Shown here piece after piece: positions 6,081-12,438 of a stretch of DNA of 13,471 nucleotides. The translations under genes and the position numbers were made by a program. The DNA lies in NCBI GenBank assembly GCA_003456175.1, contig DMPB01000173.1, positions 34,167 through 47,637 of the forward strand, read 5' to 3'. The notes under the pieces are model-generated. The model did not search any database. It saw only the letters and a list, made by a program, of their open reading frames with translations, and was not told where the DNA came from. The stretch is from Chitinophagaceae bacterium. Its GTDB lineage: Bacteria; Bacteroidota; Bacteroidia; Chitinophagales; Chitinophagaceae. How positions within the stretch are numbered: position 1 is the stretch's first letter; each line of letters begins with the position of its first letter.

Positions 6081-6581
6081 ATGAAAAGAATTGGACTTAT
6101 GTCGGATACGCATAGTCATTTACCGCAAGGTGTTTTTGAACATTTTGCCGATGTAGATGAAATTTGGCATGCCGGCGATTTTGGTGATATGCAGCTGATA
6201 ACACAATTATCGAACTTTAAACCGCTGTGCGGTGTGTATGGTAATATTGACGGCTCCGATATTCGTAAGTACTTTCCTGAAACCAGATGCTTTATGGTAG
6301 AAGGTGTAAAAGTGTTGATGCGCCACATTGGTGGGCACCCAAAAAAGTATGCACCAGGCATTAAAGCTTTGATACAACAAGAGCGGCCGCAACTTTTTAT
6401 TAGTGGCCACAGCCATATTCTGAAAATTATGTACGATGATGCATTACAATGCCTACACATGAACCCAGGTGCTTGTGGCCAACACGGTTGGCATACCGTT
6501 AAAACACTCATTCGTTTTAGTATTGACGGTACCAGAATTTTCGATTGCGAGGTTATTGAACTTGGCAAACGTGGCCAATAA
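6081..6581 (+). CDS. YfcE/MJ0936-family metallophosphoesterase
   Basis: A 166-residue calcineurin-like phosphoesterase of the small, single-domain YfcE type. Members hydrolyse phosphodiester or phosphomonoester substrates in vitro with Mn or similar metals; the natural substrate is not known here. The metal-binding motifs are in the right order: Asp9-x-His11 (SDTHSH), Gly32-Asp33 (HAGDFGD), Gly54-Asn55-x-Asp57-Gly (GNIDG), His82/His86 (MRHIGGHP), and Gly109-His110-x-His112 (SGHSH), followed by NPGACG. The ATG at 6081 is chosen because the protein then begins MKRIGLMSDTH; an in-frame TTG at 6072 adds only three residues. No signal peptide, so cytosolic. Residues 13-17 (HLPQG) are encoded by a copy of the interspersed motif. 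Its stop codon lies within the U-tract DNA of the opposing susD terminator. Confidence 0.92.
   Translation: MKRIGLMSDTHSHLPQGVFEHFADVDEIWHAGDFGDMQLITQLSNFKPLCGVYGNIDGSDIRKYFPETRCFMVEGVKVLMRHIGGHPKKYAPGIKALIQQERPQLFISGHSHILKIMYDDALQCLHMNPGACGQHGWHTVKTLIRFSIDGTRIFDCEVIELGKRGQ
6117..6132 (+). repeat. Interspersed motif copy 5 (CATTTACCGCAAGGTG), inside the phosphoesterase gene
   Basis: Read in frame as His-Leu-Pro-Gln-Gly. The consensus T after CCG is C here; T would produce a TAA stop in this frame. It lies just after the DTH metal motif, in the loop to helix 1, a position that tolerates variation. Confidence 0.75.
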
Positions 6582-6610
6582 AAAAGCCCCCATGCAGACG
6601 CACAGGGGCT
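6581..6610 (-). terminator. Intrinsic terminator of the susC-susD unit
   Basis: On the minus strand AGCCCC (6610-6605), a 14-nt partly paired loop (TGC/GCA inside) and GGGGCT (6590-6585) are followed by TTTTTATT. It begins 30 nt after the susD stop. The T-run is the complement of the last codons and stop of the convergent phosphoesterase gene, so the two 3-prime ends are interlocked. Confidence 0.85.
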
Positions 6611-6640
6611 AATTTGCAAAAGCAAACTATACTAGCAAGT

Positions 6641-7933
6641 TTAAAATGCTGGATCGGCCGGCGTGTTGGGGTTGCCATCACGCTCACGGAATGGATAAGG
6701 GAAGAAGTTACGCTTACGCTCAGCAATGGGGCGACCAAAGCGACGCATATCCTCTAACTTCAAACCACTCTGGTATAACTCTATACAACGGTTACGATAT
6801 ATCTGTTCTAACACATCGGCTTGTGTTGTTGGATTAACAGCCGGCAATTGAGCCCCAATACCTAATGGATCGGCAGCGGCTGTTTTGGTAACTACTCTAT
6901 TCAACTCTACCACCGCATTGGTAAGGTCGTTATTACGAGCTAAGCACTCGGCCTTAATTAAAGTTACTTCGCCTGGGTAATAAATTGGAATAGCCGAAGT
7001 AGCGGTGTTATAAAAAGCCGTAAGTCTGAAACGCGGTGCTACCGTTGTATTGATGGCAGTATAAAACTGTATACGACGGTCGGCCAAATCTGGTGCAATA
7101 CTAGCAGGCAAGCCTAATGTACTATCTACAGGTTGGTATACGTTGTTAGTACTTGTAACGGCTGCAAAAATGGGATTAGCGTTAGCAGCATCGAAATTGA
7201 ACATACCGCGTTGAGTGATATCAACTGCATTAGCGGCAGCTAATGCAATATTGTAATCGCCAGCAAATAAGGCATAACGAGCTTTCAATGCTTGCAAGGT
7301 ATTCACCAAGTTATGACCAGCAGGCATATCGGCATTAAAGCCAGCGCTAATAGGATTCGCTGCCACTGTTGCTAATGCTTCATCGATAGCAGCAACAGCA
7401 CGGCGAAAGCCATTAACCCGTGGACTGAAACTTACATTAGAACCCGTTGTATCAGGAATACGCTCCCAATACATAGATAAGCTACCTAAGGCTAGCGCCT
7501 CCATAACAGTGGTATAAGCTATTAAACCACTCGCATAGCCACGGTCGCCAAGCCTACGAGCCGATGCTTGCACCAAGTTGGCATCGTAAATGATTTTGTT
7601 GGCATTACTCCAAATATTAGCCAATACGTTGTTGGTAGGGTCTACAGCACTACCGCCGGTACTAAACTGCAATTCAGGAATGTTACCAGCGTTACGTAAC
7701 GATACTTCGTTGGTAACAAAACCAGTAGCTGTACTTAACCCATACACCGAGCTACCCTGCCCTAAAGTGTATAAGCGTTGTAAGCCAATAGAAACCCCCA
7801 TTAACCCTTTAGGGCTGCTATATACCTGATTGGCAGTTGCAGCATTTGGGTTTTCATAATCTTTTTTGCATCCAGTAGCCAGCAAGGCGGTTACTAAACC
7901 TGCGGCTGCTATATGTTTTAAATGCTTATTCAT
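6641..7933 (-). CDS. SusD/RagB-family outer-membrane lipoprotein
   Basis: The surface-exposed, substrate-binding lid partner of the SusC-type transporter. The 430-residue precursor has a lipoprotein signal: MNKHLKHIAAAGLVTALLATGC, with Cys22 as the lipidation site, followed by KKDYENPN. The region NIWSNANKIIYDANLV and the later YYPGEVTLIKAECLARNNDL with AVVELNRVV are typical SusD TPR-like helices, and the C-terminus has ELYQSGLKLEDMRRFGRP and FFPYPFRERDGNPNTPADP, the family end signature. It is on the short side for SusD proteins (often about 450-600), so some loop or carbohydrate-type insertion may be missing. It follows susC by 97 nt on the same strand and ends at a terminator, so the two form one unit. 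Substrate unknown; no glycan enzyme is nearby. Confidence 0.93.
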   Translation of the reverse strand: MNKHLKHIAAAGLVTALLATGCKKDYENPNAATANQVYSSPKGLMGVSIGLQRLYTLGQGSSVYGLSTATGFVTNEVSLRNAGNIPELQFSTGGSAVDPTNNVLANIWSNANKIIYDANLVQASARRLGDRGYASGLIAYTTVMEALALGSLSMYWERIPDTTGSNVSFSPRVNGFRRAVAAIDEALATVAANPISAGFNADMPAGHNLVNTLQALKARYALFAGDYNIALAAANAVDITQRGMFNFDAANANPIFAAVTSTNNVYQPVDSTLGLPASIAPDLADRRIQFYTAINTTVAPRFRLTAFYNTATSAIPIYYPGEVTLIKAECLARNNDLTNAVVELNRVVTKTAAADPLGIGAQLPAVNPTTQADVLEQIYRNRCIELYQSGLKLEDMRRFGRPIAERKRNFFPYPFRERDGNPNTPADPAF

Positions 7934-8030
7934 AATTTTTCTTTTTGTTGTACCTAGCTATTGTACTACTAGCAACATTCGTTGCGTCGCACACTTCAAC
8001 TGAGGTACAGGCATGAGCTATAAAACAGGT

Positions 8031-11000
8031 TTAGAATTTCGCAGATACAGTTAAGCTATAGGTGCGAGGAATAGGCACAGGACCGAAGTCGATACCTCTT
8101 AAAATGGTACTTTGTCCGCCAGCATTCACTTCAGGATCGTACCCCTTATAGTTATCGATACTTAATAAGTTACGGCCACTAAAGCTAGCAGATACATCGC
8201 CAAAGCCTTTCACACGACCAAAGTTGTAAGAAACGCTCAACTCACGTAGTTTAACAAAGCTACCATCATCGATACGCCATTGTTCAATAGCATAGATACC
8301 TGCAATGTAACCGCGTGGCAACTGACCAAGTTGTTCTTTCTCGGCTTCTTTACCACTACCTACACCTTGGCGTGTACGCCAGTCGGCATTGAATACATCT
8401 ACACCTTGCACCGCATCGATCTGCATACGGAAGCTCCACTTTTTATAAGTTACTTCGTTCACTAAAGTAGCAGTGTAATCGGGGTTAGGGTCGCCAATTA
8501 CTCTTCTAAGTACTGCACCGCTTGGTAAGCCATTCGCATCGCGGCCGGGCGTGAATGTGGTGGCACTATTTTGTACACCACGCTCTGTTTGTGGGATACC
8601 CGCTGCATTTTTAACTTGTTCGCCATTGCCATTCAAAGCAAAGAATGTTCCGTAAAAAACACCTATTGGCTGGCCTTCGATAATGGCTACAGGTGCACCA
8701 CCATTGGTACTAAACAAGGTAAGTGCCTGACCAATTCTGGTAGCTTTGTTGCGGTTTTGGTTGAAGATACCTGTTACTTCCCAACGTAAGTTTTTGTTTT
8801 GTACAGGCACGCCTGTTAACATGATTTCAAAACCCTTGTTTTCAAGGCTTCCGAAGTTATCTAATAAGCTGCTGAAGCCGTTAGTAGGTGCAATTTGACG
8901 ATTGATAAGTAAATCGGTTACTTTTTTATTGTACACATTTACCGTAAGGCTCAATCTGTTTTTAAAGAAAGCCATATCGGCACCAAATTCAATTTCTTGC
9001 TGGCGTTCTGGCTTCACATTTTCATTGGCTTGAACGCTGCTACCATTTAGTGCAGTACGACCAACAAAACTGTTGCTGCTGTAAGTATTGAAGCGGCTGT
9101 ATGCACCGATACCTGTTAAGTTACCGCTTTCGCCGTAAGCTACACGTACTTTAAATAAATCCCACCAGCTACTTACACCGAGTTTATTCCAATAATCGGT
9201 GCTGCTAACAATATAGCTAGCGCTTGCTTTGGTATACAACTGGTTACGCTGGTCTTTACCAAAAACGCTACTACCATCTTGGCGAATGGCGCCAGTTAAG
9301 AATAAATGATTGCGATATTTAAAATTTTGTTGTACAAAAGCACCACTGATACTAAGCTCGGTTCTTTCATCGGCTCCGGGTAATATGGTACTTGCACCAT
9401 TTACTGTTTGTACGAAAGGTGCTAACCCACGACCGTGTAACAATGAGTAATTGTTACGTTCGTATTGCTGGCTGTAACCTACTTGCGTAGTACTGTTCCA
9501 ATCGCTGTTGATATCAATATTGTAAGTAGCATTGATATCGTGGTTGATCTGGAAGAACACGTTGTTAGCTGTACTGCTATAACATTTTTGTGTAGGATCG
9601 AGTGCTAAACCACCGCCAAAGAATGCTGTGTTAACATTGTATGCAAATGGTGGTATAAAAGTTGTACCATTTTGTGCATAGTTATCGATACCCATGGTGT
9701 AGTCGATTGTTAAGCGGTTGATGGGTTTTAATTTGATACCCATATTTGCCAACACGCGTGAAGTACGCTGGCGCTGCTTAATATCTTCTATAATTGAAAC
9801 AGGGTTAACACGGCCACGCTCACCAACGGCTCTGATATTTCCTAAAGCATCTCTCGTGAAAATATCGTGAAAGTTACCAATGATGTTGATGCTGTTCATT
9901 GGACTAAAAAAGCTATTTCCATCGGGCTTTTCATTCGCCTGACTATTGATATAGTTCACACCCAAGCTTGCAGTAGCCCACTTGTTAAGTACCTGTTCAA
10001 CGTTGGCTCTAAAACTAAAGCGTTGGAAATCGGTATTGCGAATAATACCCTGATTAGAAAAATAGCTACCACTGAGGTAGTATTTGGTTTTATCTGTACC
10101 ACCAATAATACTCACATTATTATCGGTACCGTAAGCAGTACGGAAAATGTAATCGTTATAATCGTAACGTGTTACGGGAGTTGTATTAGAAAGTAGTGGT
10201 GTTTGAATTACATCTTGCGTGTACACATCAGGAGAACCACCAAACTTAACAGGACTTTGGTTCACGTCTACTGCTTTACGCAATTCGCTCATCATTACAC
10301 TAGAAGAAAAACTTACAGTGGGTGCACCGCTTTTACCACGCTTGGTAAATATCTGCACTACGCCAGCATTAGCACGGCTACCATAAATAGCAGCTGCAGC
10401 AGCACCATTCAATACTTCGATACGTTCAATATCGGCAGGGTTGATATCTACCATACGGTTTTGACCAATGGTACCAACAAAGTTGTTACCATCGTAATTA
10501 CCACTGGTATTGGTTACACGGTTGGTGGCATTATTAACAATAACACCGTCTACAATGTATAATGGTTCACTACTACTCAACACAGAACTAATACCACGTA
10601 AGCGTACTGATAATCCACCTGCAGGGTCGCCACTATTTTGTACAATTTGTGCCCCGGCTGTTTTACCTTGCAATGCCTGCAATACGTTACCTGCGGCACC
10701 TTTGTTTAAATCGTCGGCTTTCACGGTACTTACATAGCTACCCAACTGACGGCGAGTAGTACCAGCAGTAGTACCTGTTACCACCACTTCGTCGAGGCCG
10801 GTAACATCGTCTTCCAACACAACATCTACATTTTGTTGGGCGCCGTTGAGTTGTACATCTTTGCTGGCTGTTTTGTAGCCAACACTAGACACATTGAGCT
10901 TTGCTTTTCCATTGGCTTTGGTACTAAGTTCGTACACACCTTGCATGTCGGTAACTGTAGCAGTGTTGCCAGGAGTAATAGTTACAGTAGCGCTAGGCAC

Positions 11001-11132
11001 CGGCTCACCTTTTTTATTGGTAACTTTTCCTTTAAGCACCGTTTGTGCTTGTAAGGTGGTTGCGGCTGCCATGGCTACTACCAGTAACAGGGGCTTACTA
11101 CGTAGTAGCCCAAGAGGGGTAACATCAAGCAT
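8031..11132 (-). CDS. SusC/RagA-family TonB-dependent outer-membrane transporter
   Basis: A 1033-residue TonB-dependent channel that imports a ligand captured with SusD. Residues 1-30 are a signal peptide ending AAATTLQAQ. Then comes a carboxypeptidase-regulatory-like beta-sandwich (about 31-113: LKGKVTNKKGEPVPSATVTI, DMQGVYELS, VSSVGYKT), the linker DEVVVTGTTAG, the plug (VLQALQGKTAGAQIVQNSGD, LRGISSVLSSSEPLYIVDGV, IERIEVLNGAAAAAIYGSRA), and a long beta-barrel finishing RTYSLTVSAKF with the terminal Phe expected for BAM-assembled proteins. No N-terminal STN domain is present, so direct signalling to an anti-sigma factor is unlikely, and no ECF sigma/anti-sigma genes flank it. Start ATG 11132-11130. 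It is first in the unit with susD and divergent from rlmH. The barrel segment LTVN is encoded by a repeat copy (8936-8950). Ligand unknown. Confidence 0.95.
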   Translation of the reverse strand: MLDVTPLGLLRSKPLLLVVAMAAATTLQAQTVLKGKVTNKKGEPVPSATVTITPGNTATVTDMQGVYELSTKANGKAKLNVSSVGYKTASKDVQLNGAQQNVDVVLEDDVTGLDEVVVTGTTAGTTRRQLGSYVSTVKADDLNKGAAGNVLQALQGKTAGAQIVQNSGDPAGGLSVRLRGISSVLSSSEPLYIVDGVIVNNATNRVTNTSGNYDGNNFVGTIGQNRMVDINPADIERIEVLNGAAAAAIYGSRANAGVVQIFTKRGKSGAPTVSFSSSVMMSELRKAVDVNQSPVKFGGSPDVYTQDVIQTPLLSNTTPVTRYDYNDYIFRTAYGTDNNVSIIGGTDKTKYYLSGSYFSNQGIIRNTDFQRFSFRANVEQVLNKWATASLGVNYINSQANEKPDGNSFFSPMNSINIIGNFHDIFTRDALGNIRAVGERGRVNPVSIIEDIKQRQRTSRVLANMGIKLKPINRLTIDYTMGIDNYAQNGTTFIPPFAYNVNTAFFGGGLALDPTQKCYSSTANNVFFQINHDINATYNIDINSDWNSTTQVGYSQQYERNNYSLLHGRGLAPFVQTVNGASTILPGADERTELSISGAFVQQNFKYRNHLFLTGAIRQDGSSVFGKDQRNQLYTKASASYIVSSTDYWNKLGVSSWWDLFKVRVAYGESGNLTGIGAYSRFNTYSSNSFVGRTALNGSSVQANENVKPERQQEIEFGADMAFFKNRLSLTVNVYNKKVTDLLINRQIAPTNGFSSLLDNFGSLENKGFEIMLTGVPVQNKNLRWEVTGIFNQNRNKATRIGQALTLFSTNGGAPVAIIEGQPIGVFYGTFFALNGNGEQVKNAAGIPQTERGVQNSATTFTPGRDANGLPSGAVLRRVIGDPNPDYTATLVNEVTYKKWSFRMQIDAVQGVDVFNADWRTRQGVGSGKEAEKEQLGQLPRGYIAGIYAIEQWRIDDGSFVKLRELSVSYNFGRVKGFGDVSASFSGRNLLSIDNYKGYDPEVNAGGQSTILRGIDFGPVPIPRTYSLTVSAKF
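8936..8950 (+). repeat. Interspersed motif copy 6 (CATTTACCGTAAGGC), inside susC
   Basis: Lies antisense to susC, whose codons read CTT-ACG-GTA-AAT (Leu-Thr-Val-Asn) in a barrel strand of the C-terminal third. The full core is kept, including the T. Confidence 0.75.
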
Positions 11133-11187
11133 CGTTAGAATAGTTTAATTTTCAAGAATCTGCGTAAAATTAAGTGTATATATACCT

Positions 11188-11203
11188 CACCTTGCGGTAA
11201 ATG
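11188..11203 (-). repeat. Interspersed motif copy 7 (CATTTACCGCAAGGTG), upstream of susC
   Basis: Minus-strand copy with C at the variable position, 56 nt upstream of the susC start codon in the divergent susC/rlmH region and next to the A-tract array. It could overlap the susC promoter or leader. Confidence 0.75.
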
Positions 11204-11205
11204 TT

Positions 11206-11264
11206 AAAAAAACACTTAAAAAAACGCTTAAAAAAGCATACTAGACTTCAAAAAATTGCAAAAA
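11206..11264. other. Array of five A-tracts in the susC/rlmH divergent region
   Basis: Runs of 5-7 A start at 11206, 11218, 11230, 11250 and 11260; the first three share a TTAAAAAA unit at 12-bp spacing. Intervals of 12, 12, 20 and 10 bp are near multiples of the helical repeat, so the DNA is probably curved. Such tracts often act as UP-element-like promoter activators or nucleoid-protein sites; the effect here is not known. Confidence 0.5.
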
Positions 11265-11327
11265 GCTGCAATAGCAGTAAAAGAATTTTCTTTTGTGCAC
11301 AAATACAAACTACCGATTTTTACTGCC

Positions 11328-11801
11328 ATGAAATTTTTACTGGCATCGGTTGGTAAGCCGCACGATACAATGGTAGCTGAAGGCATTAAAACCTTTACCC
11401 AACGGTTGCAGCATTACTTCCCTACAGATTGGTGGATTATTACGCCTCCTAAAAATGCCAATCATTTACCGGAAGGTGAACTTAAAAAAGCCGAAGCCAA
11501 CGCCATACTTGCAGGCCTACAACCCGATGATTACTTATTGTTACTCGATGAACGTGGTAAGCAACTCAGTAGTGTTGCATTCGCAAAACATATTGAGCAA
11601 CTAAGTATTCAAGGTGTTAAGCGTGTAGTACTGCTTATTGGCGGCGCCTTTGGCGTACACGATACTATCTTTAAACGTGCTAATTACACCCTTAGTTTAA
11701 GCAGTATGGTACTTCCACACATGTTGGTACGGTTAGTGGTTGCCGAACAACTGTATCGGGCCTGCACTATCTTACGCAACGAAAAGTACCATCATCAATA
11801 A
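11328..11801 (+). CDS. rlmH: 23S rRNA (pseudouridine1915-N3)-methyltransferase RlmH
   Basis: RlmH is a SPOUT-class methyltransferase that uses SAM to methylate the pseudouridine at 23S position 1915 in helix 69 of the assembled 70S ribosome. I start it at ATG 11328 (MKFLLASVGKPHD, 157 residues, the family length); an in-frame TTG at 11256 would add 24 unrelated residues. Visible signatures are YLLLLDERGKQLSS (68-82), the SAM-site glycine segment LLIGGAFG (102-109, with Ala-Phe where many members have Pro-Tyr/Glu), SLSSMVLPHMLVRLVVAEQLYRA (trefoil-knot region) and the C-terminal ILRNEKYHH. Residues 46-50 (HLPEG) are encoded by a repeat copy. The rhomboid gene follows after 7 nt, so the two are probably co-transcribed. 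Confidence 0.96.
   Translation: MKFLLASVGKPHDTMVAEGIKTFTQRLQHYFPTDWWIITPPKNANHLPEGELKKAEANAILAGLQPDDYLLLLDERGKQLSSVAFAKHIEQLSIQGVKRVVLLIGGAFGVHDTIFKRANYTLSLSSMVLPHMLVRLVVAEQLYRACTILRNEKYHHQ
11463..11478 (+). repeat. Interspersed motif copy 8 (CATTTACCGGAAGGTG), inside rlmH
   Basis: Read in frame as His-Leu-Pro-Glu-Gly. The variable position is G; the consensus T would give TAA. It falls in a variable loop between strand 2 and the helix that precedes the LLLDERG segment. Confidence 0.7.
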
Positions 11802-11808
11802 TAACGAT

Positions 11809-12438
11809 ATGAATCCTACAACACCCATTTTTACGATTGTACTCATTGCTATAACAGCTATCATCTCGTTTCAGTCATTTAGCAAAACAGATATTATGGC
11901 GAAGTTGTGCATGTACCCTTACACCGTACAACGACAGAACGAATGGTATCGATTTATAACGCATGGGTTTGTACATGCCGATACCAATCATTTGATTTTC
12001 AATATGATTTCGTTGTACTTTTTTGGACGTAACTGGGAGTTGGTGTATACAGGATTTCTTGGCTTACCAGGCTTTAGTTATATCCTCTTCTACTTACTAT
12101 GTATGATTATTGCAAGCGTGCCAAGTTATTGGAGTAATAGAAACAATCCACGCTATAGTAGTTTGGGCGCTAGTGGTGCGGTATCAGGCATAATTTTTTC
12201 AATGATACTTATTTCGCCTTGGTCGTTGATTTATGTTTTTTTCGTTCCTATTCCAGCTATCATTTATGCTGTATTGTACGTAGCCTATAGTATTTATATG
12301 GATCGTCAGCAACGCGACAACGTGAACCACAGTGCACATTTATGGGGTGCGCTCGCTGGTATTGTAATTAGCATTATTCTCAGACCCGAGGTAGCCAAGG
12401 TTTTTGTTAACCAATTGCTACAGCCTAGCTTTGGTTAA
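11809..12438 (+). CDS. Rhomboid-family intramembrane serine protease
   Basis: Rhomboids cleave membrane-anchored substrates within or near the bilayer using a Ser-His dyad. The 209-residue product has about six hydrophobic segments: near 5-20, 60-80, 85-104, 118-135, 138-160 and 175-191. Motifs are in family order: WYRFITHGFVHADTNHLIFN (46-65, the HxxxxHxxxN block after TM1), GASG with Ser122 as nucleophile (119-123 SLGASGAVSG) and AHLWGALAG with His177 as the base. All catalytic residues are therefore present. Start at ATG 11809, 7 nt after rlmH; an earlier TTG-type start would overlap rlmH and is not needed. The 3-prime end overlaps the opposing tilS end by 14 bp. Substrate unknown. Confidence 0.94.
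   Translation: MNPTTPIFTIVLIAITAIISFQSFSKTDIMAKLCMYPYTVQRQNEWYRFITHGFVHADTNHLIFNMISLYFFGRNWELVYTGFLGLPGFSYILFYLLCMIIASVPSYWSNRNNPRYSSLGASGAVSGIIFSMILISPWSLIYVFFVPIPAIIYAVLYVAYSIYMDRQQRDNVNHSAHLWGALAGIVISIILRPEVAKVFVNQLLQPSFG

Noticed and set aside
10127..10138. Motif-like TACCGTAAGCAG in susC
   Set aside because: It shares TACCGTAAG but lacks CATT and the second G; too partial to count as a copy.
9867..10562. Long open frames on the plus strand opposite susC
   Set aside because: They are antisense shadows of a clearly coding barrel gene and have low-complexity, family-less products.
11256..11327. N-terminal extension of rlmH
   Set aside because: It depends on a TTG start and adds 24 residues before the conserved MKFLLASVGK; family length matches the ATG at 11328.
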